A stretch of DNA of 64,000 nucleotides, from the NCBI GenBank assembly GCA_037974665.1, contig CM075764.1, positions 84,186,325-84,250,324 on the forward strand, written 5' to 3'. Below, one piece after another: positions 47,458 through 59,949 of the stretch (its first letter is position 1; every line of letters starts with the position of its first letter). Under the pieces are notes generated by a model. That model was given only the letters and a program-made list of their open reading frames with translations. It made no database searches and had not been told where the DNA came from. The translations under genes and the position numbers were made by a program. The stretch is from Ehretia macrophylla (taxonomy: Eukaryota > Streptophyta > Magnoliopsida > Boraginales > Ehretiaceae).

Positions 47458-49521
47458 CAAAATTTTAGGCACGATACACTACATAGACAACTTCGCCCTC
47501 TTGTATCGTGTTAAGCCCAATGCCCTCAAAGGGCTAGCCCAAGCCGAGATCCCCCCAAGGCCTAGCTAAACTAAAACATAAAAGGATTAGAGAGGCCCTT
47601 AGATGGATATAACCCTGATTGCAAGTTCATGAGATATTTATAATGTATACCATGCGTTTGGCCATGTTGTTGTTGTCTTGAAGGTCTTCAATTTGTTTAA
47701 AGCACTTGAGAGTTCTTGCAGTAGATCCACAACTGAATTTTATTGATTACTTATAACTATCAAATGTCTTGAAGAGGCACTGCAGCTTCTTACTGCCAAT
47801 TGCACATTAGACATTTTCTTGTTTTTCTTATCTGATACAATTTCTTAAGGACAACTTTTAATTTTATATATGAAAAGCTGTTAAAGGTTTTTCTAAGTTT
47901 TATTTTTTTATTTTTTCAAGTTATTTTTAATTTCATATGAAACTAAAAGGAAAAATTGAATTTCGCAGACTGTTTTTGCATTTACTATATCCAGAGTATT
48001 TGCTTGTTTTTCGATACTTGACAAGGTCAATTTTGATAAGCAATTTTCAAATGGGTCTCGGGTTTGATTCTAATAATAGGTTATGGTAACGAGTTTCATG
48101 TTCAGATATTCTTTGTTTGGTGGGTATCTGACCTATTGTCATCCTTATATATAAATGTACTAAATAAATTCTGTGAGGAAATGCAAATTGATTCTCTTAT
48201 TTACAACTGTAAAACGGTATTAAGTTAATATTGTCATTTGTAAATATGGAATTTCCTTTTGGCCTTGTCCTCTCATGACAATAAGCTTGGGTTTCGAGTT
48301 CAAAGACGAAGAGGAAACTTAGATTGAAAATTATGGACAAGAAATTTGCATGCGAAGGATCTCGCAAGAAGAAGAATAATTGTTGAGGAAATGAGAGCAA
48401 GAGATAAGAGTAAGAGGGGACGAACAAAACAATGGCAGTGAAAATGGTAATAAAACTTTGAGGGCAATTTTGCCTCAAAAGATGAGTAACTAATTGTTGG
48501 ATTTAGGTTTGCAAATTCTACCTCCTAAACAAAAGATTTGGGTAAAGTTCGAGAAAATTTAATATTTGCAAATCATGAATTTTCATTTGTTTAAAAATGT
48601 ATTCTGAAACACAATTAAATTTGCAAATGAATTTTGAAAAAATTTATTAAACTCATTCCTTCCATATAGTATATTTTCCTTCATAAATTCCAACTTTAGG
48701 AGATTATAAAACCCTCTCATTAAAGATTTATTAAAAATTATGGAGGAATTCATTTACTTCCCTTCATCCAAATCCTTCCCTTTCCTTTTCATTTCCTTTC
48801 CTTTAAAAACGTGAATCAAACATTGTATTAAAGAAAAATAAACATTGTATTGACTTACAAGTGTGCGGCACGGTTATATTAGCCGTATAATTAAATGTTC
48901 TCAAAGTACTTGTGAAAAACTACTTTGGTCCACAAGAGGAGAATAGATGTAGAGCAATGATTACTTTGCATATATTTTATTTATTTATACGGTAGGCATG
49001 TATATGTTGTCTTGTTGGTAATCAAAATAATTAATATCTACTTTTATATGTTTGCGCGTGTATGGACGAGTTATATTTATAGTAGAATTTTTTTAAATTA
49101 ATAATTTTTTTTAAATAATAAAAATATTTAGTCCACACTTGGGACCATTGTAAAAAATTAATAATTTTGATAAAATTATAACATAATACATTTAAAATAT
49201 TTCATTTGTATTTTATCGACCAAATATTTCATAAATTAAAAATTAGCTAAAAATTACATAATAAATTGACTATGAGATTAAATAAACTTGTTCTAATCCT
49301 AATCCTAATACAAGACTAGAGAAACTTATTTTAATCCTGCTAAATTAGATTTTTATCTTCGATTCTCATTAGACTTTTTTACTTGTCTTTTTAAATTGGC
49401 CTGAAAAAATATAAGTCTCTTTTCAATAAAGATACAATAAATATAATATATTACTATTAAGCCAAAAAAAAACTAAAAATATATTGATAAATTAATAATT
49501 ATTAATTTTTTGATAAATTAA
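47458..49521. other. Two kilobases with no recognisable feature
   Basis: AT-rich intergenic sequence. The frames at 48197-48478 and elsewhere show no known domain or codon bias that would support a gene. 47500-47640 is less AT-rich and could be the end of an older repeat. Confidence 0.4.
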
Positions 49522-50243
49522 TGTAGACGTCAAAATTTACAATTACAAATTTTAAGCCACTAGCAACTTGCAAGGACAGAAGGCGAAAGAGCAACATGAA
49601 TTTTGGGACACCGATGTGGTGCCGGCCGAATTCACTGCGACGCTCAAATCAATAGTTTATCGAAAAGATAAGAATATGAAGAAAATATAAAGATAATAAA
49701 GGAGTCTACCGTAGTATCAGCGTCAATGTTAGGGAGTGTTGGCCGTAGATATCTAGGTTATAGATATGTAGGTTATGGATATGTAGAAGGGGAAAGGGAG
49801 AGTATTGTTAGATGCGGCAAATACTCGATCACCTTTCCTAGTGTAAGCGCAACCTACATATAGGCGTGGGTAGGCCAAGAGTCACGGACTCCTGGACTAC
49901 CTCGGGCGAGTAATCGTTTATCCGTAGGATAAGGTGATCTTATCCCGAGTTTGTCGATCATCATCCACTCCTACTTGTCTAGTTAATAGGAATGACTCAT
50001 TGATCGTTTATCCGGAGATATCGTAAAGTCCAAGTTATACTCGAGTCCGTCTCCAGTAGTCCACGTAGGACGGTGTAGCCATGCGGGCTAGGCCAAGGGC
50101 CTTAGGCCTTTAGCGGCCAACTACAAAGGAAGGCCGCGATCAGCGGTGTGGTAGGTAGGCCTTGGCCCAAATTATGTGTCGATCAGGGTCAAGTGACCCG
50201 TTGTGGTTAGACAATGGGTCCAAGCCCAATTTTGGCATCAACA
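49522..50243. repeat. Putative solo LTR or TRIM-like insertion (722 bp)
   Basis: Begins TGTAGACGTC and ends GGCATCAACA, with TG..CA ends; flanks are attaa (49517-49521) and attga (50244-50248), four of five matching. The block is distinctly more GC-rich than its neighbours, and ends 'gtccaagcccaattttggcatcaaca', a terminus style seen in plant LTRs. No coding sequence. The family is not identified. Confidence 0.5.
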
Positions 50244-50248
50244 ATTGA

Positions 50249-51164
50249 TATCTTGTTAAATTAATAGAATTTAGTGGTCTCAACGCTATTAATTTAAAGA
50301 GATCATATTGTCCTTCTACGAAATTTTGAGGACGCATTTCGATAGAATGATTTAGGTAGAATAAAATAAAATTTAAAGGAAGAAGGAAAAATATAGAAAG
50401 AAATAATATATTAATACCTAAAAAATTCTATAATAGGAAAAAAAATATCAAAACAATATAAAGGGTTTAACGAGGCAGATTTAGGTCGAATTTTACTAAG
50501 TTGCCCTAGACAAATCACATGAAATACACGTCTTAAATTTTCCATCCATTTCTCAATGGAGCAGGGGTTGTGGCTCGATTATCATATAATTTTAAAGATC
50601 GGGACTTATTAGTTAAATTTACAAGTTTGAGGACTTTGTTTATCCAAATCAATAAAAAGTCATGAAACCTTCTTCTTTTCTTTTTTTTGGCTAAGTAATT
50701 AAACCTTCTTTTAAACGAGTTAATTCTTTTTTTTTCCATTATATTTTTAAAGATTCTGTAAATATTGGATTTGCAACTTTAATATTTTTTTCTTTTAATT
50801 CTACTTTCTAATTTATTAAATTAAATAATTTTTTCCAGATGCTGCTGAGATAATACTATGGCAAATATTTGTTGCCTTACAATCCAACATTTGCATTCAA
50901 TTAGAATCACAACCACATACATCAGTTATTCGTACACTACTCTTTTTTTTTTGGATGACCTGAAAATCTAATTGGTGGTATCTGATCACCAACTGGTAAA
51001 CTCCTATAGGTGCAACGGTGCGCCCCCACATATGCATCAAAAACAGTTAAAGACGGAACTCCAAAATAGTGAAAAATGTCGAACACGCGACCTTGTAAAA
51101 GTGATTTCACCATATTTCTGCTGGACCATGCCCATAGGGGGCTATACTCCTATGCTACTCTTGC

Positions 51165-51170
<6 letters not shown>
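50249..51170. other. AT-rich intergenic sequence downstream of the LARP6 gene
   Basis: No gene or repeat recognised. It contains T-rich runs (for example 50680-50740). Confidence 0.4.

Positions 51171-51216
<46 letters not shown>
51171..51216. repeat. (AG)n microsatellite
   Basis: About 23 AG units with one interruption (aaagag), on the 3' side of the LARP6 gene. Confidence 0.95.
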
Positions 51217-51583
51217 TCAGAGAGTTTAAGGCAATTTTGCTTCTTTACTTGTATCAGTAAGTATAGGTAAAATGTAGGTTTTGTTTTCATTTTCTACAGT
51301 GAGGTAAAACCTCAAAAAGAACAAAAAAAGAGACAACAAAACCACATTTGTTCTTGCAAAATCCTTAATATTGAATACCAAGATATACTCAAAATTGAGG
51401 AATTAGTCGAGTCAGAACCTGCAAGATCAACCTTTTTGCACCAGCTCCATTGGATTGACAGACGCAAAAAAGGAAAAAAGAAAAAACTCTGCCACCAGTA
51501 CTGCAGAAGAAAATTTAATACGTGGTCTCGCCCCACCATACAAGCGAACCACTTTGTTATCTTGGGTTCAAGATAGCCTGCAA

Positions 51584-52441
51584 TCAAGAAATTTTAATTG
51601 CGACTGGCTTTCCTCGGCCCATAGAGAATCCCCTAGTCCCGTCGGGCATGCGAGGCACAGAAGGATGCTTGTTAGTAATTGTTTGCTCATTGTTGACTGA
51701 AATATGCAAAGCAGGAGGAGGCCCAATTATACTTCCACGATTATTAGGTGGCTGATACTGCGGCCTTCCACGTCCCTTGCCCCGCCCACGATTGCACGCT
51801 TTCTTCTGTTCAACGTCGTGATGCTCCTCCCCCTATCGACAGAAAAGCTCACAAATCTTAGTAACAAGGAGAGATGCGCATGGGGGAGAATATGAGGCAT
51901 ATATATCAACAAGCAGATAATATGAGCCTCTTTTGCTTCCAAAGGATTAACACTATTATTCCACATAAGGATGGATCAGTTTGCAACCATTAACCAATAT
52001 TGAATTTTGTTATACACTGCAAATAGCATTTAGCAACAAGAAAAGGGGAATAGAAATGCATATTGTAAACAGTTCATTCCCAGACACCACAACCATCTCA
52101 CATTCAAAAGAAATAAAGAAGGGGGTAGTTCCTTGTACTAGACAAGATTGAGCATTAACTTACTTCAGTTGATAAAATATCTCAAGGGCAGAAGGAACAC
52201 AAGTTGAAAAACGCTAAAATCATCACAGACTGCAACTACATTTAAAGACCACTTCTTATGTATTGCCATGCATATTAATAAGATAAATTTGTGCTGCTAA
52301 TTTTAAGTTCAAGGTACTTACAGAAAGTTCGTTTGAAGCATCGGAATGTACTGAATCTTCTGGTATGAATCCATCACTATCCTTGCAGCTTGACTCATTC
52401 TCCTGACCAGCTTTCTTCACTCGTGCTTGAGAAGATTTTGC
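51584..52441 (-). CDS. LARP6: LARP6 exons 9-10: linker, RG-rich stretch and SUZ-C
   Basis: Exon 9 (52322-52441) gives a polar linker (AKSSQARVKKAGQENES...). Exon 10 (51584-51832) starts with EEHHDVEQKK, has the basic NRGRGKGRGRP run and then PRMPDGTRGFSMGRGKP, the diagnostic SUZ-C motif of LARP6 proteins, followed by nine residues and TGA at 51584-51586. The intron between them is 489 bp. No AATAAA was recognised downstream, so the 3' end of the transcript is not placed. Confidence 0.9.
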
Positions 52442-55400
52442 CTTTTAGGAGACAAAGTATAAAAGGATCAATAAATGTTTGTTTTTTGCTTACTGAATCA
52501 AATCACTATCTATAAAACATACTAAAGTTCAATATCTCAATTCCTGAGTCATCATGCAACAAGCAAATCCTTTGTAATGCTGCAACGTATTTCGTACATT
52601 CTTATATGGCCTGTACTTGTTCATGAGCAAGTATTTGCCAAGTTTTTGGTGGTCTTTCTTCCAAGACTGCTTATGTGGAGTTGGTGCAATATCAAATGAA
52701 TGAGTGGAGAACTAGGCCAGCTTTAATACTTCAAAAAATTCTGTAATTCATTCAGAACTAGCTACTCAAGAGATGAAACCAGATTATCTGCCTGGAAAGA
52801 TGGAACTAAGTCATCCTAGCAGTAGCACAATAGTATGTTGTAACAAAAACTTATCTTCTCTTTCTTTTTCATTTTGGGATGACCAATAGAAAATTGAATC
52901 ACTCAGTAATTTGGACAAAGCTTAATATTCAAATTCTATCTGACACGTCACTACTAATTCCCAATAACGAGCAGTTAATGGCTTCTATTAACACATAAGA
53001 AGAGTAGATACAGTGAAGAAGGCAATTTGTAAAGTAGGGTCTATCAGAAGACAATCCTATCAGAGACACGGCTAATACCCCTTTGAGCATTTCCATATTA
53101 AAGGAATAAAACAATTAATGCCATAGAGTTCTCATAAAATGGTCCGACACCCATCGCGCACTCAAAACTGAACCAACAACCACCCTAAAAAGAAGCTCCA
53201 CTTTCTTATATGATCAAAAGCAAAATGTAGATGGATAGTACTCTAACTGGCAAGGAAAACATGAAGAAGATTTCTTTTTTCCTCTTTTCTTTTGATAAGT
53301 CTATTTTATTAAAAGAAACACACACAGCAAATAATCAATTAAACATACAAAATCGTATACTTGACTTGGATTACATAACAATTTGATATTTGGCGAACTA
53401 TAACCTATAGCTATATATCACTTGCGCAATGCCATAAACATGCGGACATCAAAGAGTATGGGAGGTTCCTTGATGCATGATATTTCTACTTTAGATAGAA
53501 AATCTCAGGAGAATGGACCTATGCTCATGATTTCCATAACATCAAATGGAAATATATTCCATAATGTCCTTAATCACCCCAGTACTATTTTTCCATAATT
53601 GTTGTCTCGTGTTTTAATCTGTTTCCAAGTTGATGTACATGCTTCTTCATTCACCACCTTAACGTTTTCAGAAACTATCAGATTTCAGCTCCAGACAATT
53701 AACATTAGCCTACTTAAAAGGGACAGATCTTGGAAAAAAGCATCTCTTATTTGTTTCTTTGCTCTTATATGAACTAAAGCTTGTCGTCTTTCTCTTTCAC
53801 TTTCTACTCCCTCGCCACAAATGTCTTGTTTGTCACAGTTGGATCTCTACTTTTGCAAAGAAGTTGTCTCCGCATATGTATATTGTTTCCGATGAAAATT
53901 TAACCTCAGTGCAACTAACAATGCATTTATTTGCCTAACCTTGATTCTAACCGAAGTTGAACAATTTCCTTACATTAACTTTATTTTTCTTACCGCAACA
54001 ACTTGTGTGCTATTTTATAATAAGAGTTGGAAGTGATACTTTTCCATCATTGCAAAACCGTGTTTGAAAAATAATATGCAACTCCATCATCGTCTATACA
54101 TGAACATACACCTCTTGATGCTCATTAACGAAAGTTGGTTAGTTTCCTATCAAAAACAAGAAAAGAAAAGGCAAGAAAGAATGCAAACATACCTTGGCTC
54201 TAATCAGCACACGCACTTTTAGACCATTCCTCCAGTTATTCTCATCATTGAGTTCAGCAACCTGTGCAGAGAAGACAAATATGTATCCTCCATAAACTGA
54301 TCGAAAGAGAGCGGGGCGAAAGAGGGGAGACAATGGAAGGAAATAAATGTAAACATAAGACTTTTTTTCAAGTAGAAAAGAAAGAAAGGTAGAAGACCAC
54401 ATACCGCTTTCTCAGCCAGTTCAGTAGATTCATATTCCACAAATGCATGCAGCTACATAGAATCATTAAATTAAGATGTCAGAGCAGACTACAGTCATAT
54501 GTATCAACACTTCAGAAGAAGGAGACAGAAGGAAAAAGTAAACACCTCAATTTAGACTCAGTTTAGGTTAAGGACACATCTAAATTTAATTTACTAATCA
54601 CCTTAAAAGTTGATTTGGCAACTATTTCACAATGTCTTTTCTTTCATGTTATGGTTTCTGTTAATATTACATGTCTACATGCTCATACAATGAGACTCTC
54701 AACCTCTTAATTTCAGAGCCCACTCCTGCGATTTCAGTGGGAATGGAAAGAGAAAATGTTTTGCAGCTGCTTTTAGAAATTTGTATCTGAACATTTCACA
54801 AGAAATGAGATCCTACAAATAATTTCTAGAGCAACAAAATAGATGTCCAGCAAACCACCAAATCCTAAATCCTCAGTCAAGTTGCCATCTGACTTTGGAT
54901 TTCACCGAGTGACCCACATCTGAAAACTTCCTATACTGTACCTATGACAGTTTTGAAGAAAATTGAAAAGCTTCATCAACAGCATGCACATATTACAACT
55001 AATGGTAATATTTTCTGAATGAGCAAAGTAAGGGTTCAGTCTAAAATGCTATCAACATCTGCCTTGACAACGGTGTACATAAATTTATACCTTGTTGCTG
55101 AAGAACATGCCATCTGACTTTGCTGCTCTAGATGCTGGTGATACCCCACCATTGGAAATTTGAGGTTGACATGTACGTATTGTCTTCACACTATAGCAAT
55201 TATTTAATAAATAAATTAGATGTAGCTATTATTATTTTAAAGAACAAGGACAGAGTATCATGTACAATTCAATAGTCCACTAACAGGATGAGGGAAAATA
55301 CCTTCCTACAGCTGAAAAAATCTTCATAAGGGTCTGGTGGCAATGGTCCTCAGGCAAGTTTTCAGCAACAACTATGCGAGACTATGGATCACAATCAACA

Positions 55401-58400
55401 TTCAAAACTCTATATATTAGATATCATGAAGAACAACCACTAACTATATGTATAATTCGATAAACCTTAAACAGCAAATGGTAGAATGAATTCTGTATGG
55501 TATATAAGTACAATTAAAAACTTCTGAGTGGTCACCATGCACAAAGTTGATATAGAAAATAACTAGAGAGAGGATCTTTTCCAAGTTTCTGATAAGTAAA
55601 AATAAAAGACAGAAAATATTCAAACATGCAACTTACTTCCAACTCTTCCATATCCAATTTGGTCAGGCGATGCAGGCGTTTAACCTTTTTCCCATCTTCA
55701 CTAACCATCTACAAAATGAAAAGACAAACAATATAAGTAATTATCAAATCAAACCTCTGATCAAAAAAAAAATTTATCAAATCAAACCAGTAACTAAATG
55801 GCAAAGCAATAGCTGCATGAACCCCGTGCGGAAAATTAAAAAAGAACATCCTTCATATTTGTTAAAGTTTTCCTTAGTACTTACTAGCTTCTCGGAGCTC
55901 CTCAGAATATTAGCAAGCTGGGAATGACAACTGACGAGAGCTTTGATCTTCTTGAAAGATGCAACCACAGACATTGGCACTACAAGACAGAAAACCAAAA
56001 AAGTCAATGACAAACTATCCAACAAATCCGATTTGGAGGATAAAGGAAGAAATTGAGAAAATATAATATGCTTAATAAATCAAAATCTATTCAAAAGTAA
56101 ACTTCTATCAAATCTATCATATGCAGTTTGCATAACAAATATAAGTTTATTAAACTATAAGAGAAAACTGTCATTCTATAATTTCATGACAAAATTGCCT
56201 GTAGATTTAGTACTTAATATCATAACTAAACAATTTTAAAGATATCATTCCAAAAAGAAACAATCTCTTATTTAGAACAGCAGAAAGTGGCATATGCAAA
56301 AGGCTGTGGATTATTAGTACTTAAACTAAAAGGATAACAATTTATCTCCACACCTCCGGACCTAAGTCCAGCACCCTCCATTTTTCCCTGCTTTTCACAT
56401 TTTGACCATTATTTTAGTTTAGAAGCAAAATCAGAGAAGAGCTCAATTCAGCATAACTGATGAAGATCAATTAATTTGAGACATCCCAAAGCAGAATCGT
56501 CAACATTCTATTTGGGAGAAAGTCGGAGCAATTAACTTGATGCCTATAGGAAATTAAGCCGTAAACTGAGGATAGTTTAGTAGTAACTCATGAGACATAG
56601 CTTTTCATATTGGAATCTAATTTAGTCCAGGTCTATGATGTCAAGTTAAGCCTCATTGGCCCAGCATTTGCACAATGTGATTGTAGTAAAAGTAATTATA
56701 AAAAATAAAAATAAAAAGTAACACAGGATAAATTGATTTGAAAATGAAAATTTCCAAAATAAACTTGTAAATATTATGATATGAAGGTCAAATATTGAGA
56801 AGTGATCATAAGCAAATGTTACAAGAAATACAAAGTATCATAAATTGACCAGAAAATTTTTTATATAGATAATAGTGCATCAAATAAAAATGTCAAAAGA
56901 AGCAAAAATATGTACTATATGTCTACTTCTTTTTGGCTAGAAGCTCGAACAAGTACATCGGGCTAAAAAAGTATTTGGAATTTAATTGGTGTTCAATAGG
57001 GTAATTGAAAGTTGCACAAGGATAATGTTGGAAAATTTTAAAAAACTGAGGGCAAAAAAGCCATTTTTCAGCTGAATATTTACATTTGAGAAGCTGTGTT
57101 TTGTCAAAGCTGGGTGCACCCATCTTTAACCAAAAGAAAGCCTTCAGCATTCAGCCCAATAGTTAGTGTGACGTAGGCTGCCACACGCTCTACCAAATAG
57201 TGTTTGGAGTTCAAATGCTCAAAGGATTGAGGAAAAAAATCATCTTAAACATAATCCAAAAATTGTGAAAAGCTTCATGATTACAGTTTTGAAGATACTG
57301 CCTGTGATGAGCTTGCTGTCAGATGCTTCTCTGGGGTAAACAGAGTAATAACCATACAACATCCATAATTTTAGAAGACATCGCAGCTTTTTAATAAATA
57401 GAACTAAAAACCAACGACGTCACCATTTTCTCTTATTAATTGCATTAAATTGGACAAATTAGTGAATGGAATTCAAAATGAGAATTGAGGGCACAATTTA
57501 ATAGAAAATAAGTAGATTAGAGGCTTGTCTTGCATATAATACAAGCACCAACATTATTAAAACATGAACCTGGAAAAGCTTACCATATCCTTCAGGATCT
57601 TTATTCATAAATCGTATTAAGTGATCAGTAGTGGCCACATTTAAATCACTGAAATAGTACTCAACCTGCAAAGCAGCCCAAGTACTAAGATTAGCCAAGT
57701 TTAGAGAAGAGAACAGAGTGGATAGATGAAGGTGATGCCCGCAAAGGCTCAAGTGTTGAAGACAACAAGTAATTTTGGAAGCCAAAAAAAATAAAATAAA
57801 CATATGGCAATTGAAGCCCAAAGACAGCAGATATAATGGTGCAACTTTTCTCCCAAGGTCAAAATAGAATCTAAATCTTCAATTTAACTTCTAGCCTTCA
57901 AAAGAAGTTAAAGATTAATGTTTGAGGTACACAAAAAAGATGCCTCTTGCATCAAGAATAAGGAAACCATCATACTTACTCGCATGTTCTAACTCTTAAC
58001 CGTCTCATTCGCCCAACTACTTTTAGTGAATGGATACAGTTACACATACATAGGTATTTTATGGCGTATATAACCTTAAAAGAGAGTGTGTGTGTATTTG
58101 TGTGAGTTTACATACATATCAAATATTACTTGGGCCACACTGCAAGCAAGATCGATTCTACATATGTCTCCACCTATCTCTTCAAAGCAGCCAGCCAGAC
58201 TCATCATCACAATCTGCTCCCTCTTGTCCTCTCTCTCTCTCGACCAGCTGATTCATTTAAATATTAAAAAAAAAAAAGAAAAAAAGATTCTAAGTCCGCA
58301 TCTCATTTTAAAGTGCTAAATAGACCGGACAAACAATTAAGCTTTTATTGATAAACAACAATGTCGTTTGCCTTACTGTAACCACCAAGATAAAGTAAAC

Positions 58401-59605
58401 CAACAATGTCGTTGCTGTAAGGTATGAAGAAGGATCCTCTACTTACAAAAATCCAACAAATCAGTCAAATTATAATGTGGAACTAGATCGGTCATGAAAT
58501 GACTAAATGACAACATGGACTCGGTGAAATTGAATTATCCGTGAAGATGCGGAATGACTAGATGACAATATTCTATTTGGAACAATCTTAGCAGGTTACT
58601 TTTATATATTATATGTAAACTAATCATTCGAGTAACTGGGAAAAAAAAATCAAATATTTTAATTTCGTAACACCTCTAATTACATAAGAAGACATCATTA
58701 CTGAATTATTCATCGTTTTGATTGGCCATTAGTATCACGAATTACTCGGGGAATCTATAATGATCCTTTAAATGCTCAACAATCACTAAACAACAAATCT
58801 ATTATTTTAATTTAGAGTTAGCAATAAATAATGTACAAGAGTAATTAAAGTTAGCAATCATTAAACAACAAATGCAACCAAAATATAATAATAATTAATT
58901 TTTGTAAATGCTTACCTGATTTAGAATTTTCAGTGAAACTTCATCAGCAGGCAGATTGTTTGAGGGAGACGTGGCGGCAGACCCAGACCCTGACCCTGAA
59001 TCAGTAGGTGAAGTTTTGGCGCCGGCCACCGGCGGAGGCGGCACAACGGTGAGTGTAACCCCTGCCTGTTTCTGATCAGCAGCAGCAATGTATCCTCCCA
59101 CACCTCCAATATTATACTGAACCGGCACGTGGTATGTCGCGGGGGCCGGCACGTGCGTCGTGATGAGCGTGGTGCCAGCCACCGCAGGCGTAGTCGCGTA
59201 AACGTGGACGAGCGTCGGCGGTCCCGGTGGTTGCGGGATCACGAAGCTCGCCTGCTGTGTCTGCGTCCCCGTAGCCGTCGGTGTCCCCAACCCCGACGAT
59301 GCAGCCACCGCAATTGTCCCGGGTGACGTCACGGTTGACGACGAGCTGGGTGACGGCAAAGTCGTCGGCGAAATGGCTGGCGTCACGTTCAACGAAGAAG
59401 TGGAGCTGCACCGTGGAATGAATTCTGGAGCCCTGGCGTTGAGCTTGCTGGAAGACAAGCTCTTCGGAAGCGACCCGGCCTTGGGAGGATCCAATGTTGG
59501 AGATGACGCTGCTGATGATGACGTGGAATCAAATGGACGGTCCTGATCGAGCAATGTCGACGACGTCGTTAGAGTTTGAGCGGAGCCGAACTCTTTGTTC
59601 ACCAT
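51584..59605 (-). CDS. LARP6: La-related protein 6, plant LARP6b/c type (10 exons)
   Basis: An RNA-binding protein: La motif plus RRM-like domain bind RNA, PAM2 contacts poly(A)-binding protein, SUZ-C is the LARP6 C-terminal motif. Exons in order: 58916-59605, 57584-57665, 55885-55979, 55637-55708, 55302-55381, 55091-55190, 54405-54452, 54193-54261, 52322-52441, 51584-51832. All junctions are GT..AG and phases add up to 534 codons. Residue layout: low-complexity N-terminus with PAM2 (about 53-64), La motif (about 221-313), RRM-like (314-413), basic RG stretch (466-476), SUZ-C (512-528). The start at 59605 is the first ATG; the frame is open ten codons upstream without another ATG. A PAM2 motif is known in Arabidopsis LARP6b and 6c and not 6a. 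It looks intact. It is the only host gene seen. Confidence 0.92.
52442..54192 (-). other. Large LARP6 intron between exons 8 and 9
   Basis: 1751 bp with a GTATGT donor and AAAAG acceptor. It is T-rich on the coding strand in places (near 53275-53320). No open frame or repeat terminus recognised. Confidence 0.6.
54193..55381 (-). CDS. LARP6: LARP6 exons 5-8: RRM-like domain
   Basis: Four exons (55302-55381, 55091-55190, 54405-54452, 54193-54261) encode SRIVVAENLPEDHCHQTLMK, the VKTIRTCQPQISNGG segment, LHAFVEYESTELAEKA and VAELNDENNWRNGLKVRVL. The strand-helix order and the AFVEYES segment (in the place of RNP1) match the RRM-like domain of LARP6, which follows the La motif and cooperates in RNA binding. 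The exon phases are consistent (26 codons plus 2 bases, then 1 base plus 33 codons). Confidence 0.9.
55637..57665 (-). CDS. LARP6: LARP6 exons 2-4: La motif
   Basis: Three exons (57584-57665, 55885-55979, 55637-55708) encode the La motif: VEYYFSDLNVATTDHLIRF, MNKDPEGY|VPMSVVASFKKIKAL, then a basic tail VSEDGKKVKRLHRLTKLD. The conserved YYFSD, the PEGYVP turn and the SFKKIK helix are intact. They supply the aromatic pocket that holds RNA in the La family. The introns between them are 1250 bp (before exon 2), 1604 bp and 176 bp; I saw no transposon end in them. Confidence 0.92.
58916..59605 (-). CDS. LARP6: LARP6 exon 1: disordered N-terminus with PAM2
   Basis: Encodes residues 1-230. The PAM2-like motif reads SSKLNARAPEFIP (about 52-64), matching the S-x-L-N-x-x-A-x-x-F-x-P pattern bound by the MLLE domain of poly(A)-binding protein. 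The rest is rich in Ser, Thr, Pro, Ala and Gly with no predicted fold. The exon is much more GC-rich than the surrounding DNA. It ends with KILNQ at a CAG|GTAAGC donor, in codon phase 0, at the first helix of the La motif. Confidence 0.92.
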
Positions 59606-59907
59606 GCTCAAATGAATTGATTGTTCCACAAGCAACCAAGTTTTTTTTTTTTTTTTTAAAGGAAAATGTTTTGTTGGATTAATTAATTACTATAACCGAC
59701 TTTACCTAAAGGAATAAATTTTGATTCAATTTGATACGTATATGGAGGTGGGGGTGGGTGGTGCCTTTCGAATTCGCAGAGGGAAGAGATCGAAAAAGGC
59801 GAGACCGAGGTGGAGGGAGGGGTTGGGGGAATTGGTTCTCTCTTTCTCTCCACAGAGGGGAGACAATGGAGAGGATTTCTCGGTTTTCACCAATTCTCCA
59901 ACTTACA

Positions 59908-59915
59908 TATTTATA
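59908..59915 (-). promoter_or_regulatory. Probable TATA box of LARP6
   Basis: Minus strand CTCTATAAATATG. It lies 303 bases upstream of the ATG, which places a start site near 59880. The inferred leader is pyrimidine-rich near its 5' end and has an A-run just before the ATG (59641-59657). No ATG occurs between 59880 and 59605. Confidence 0.55.
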
Positions 59916-59949
59916 GAGAGCTCTGGTGATCATTCTCGTTCCTTATGGG

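Noticed and set aside
48197-48478. 93-codon open frame with hydrophobic segment
   Set aside because: Isolated, AT-rich, no splice context or domain; could not support a gene.
59112-59411. Frames on both strands overlapping LARP6 exon 1
   Set aside because: They are shadows of the GC-rich exon; the exon 1 frame is supported by PAM2, splice sites and phases.
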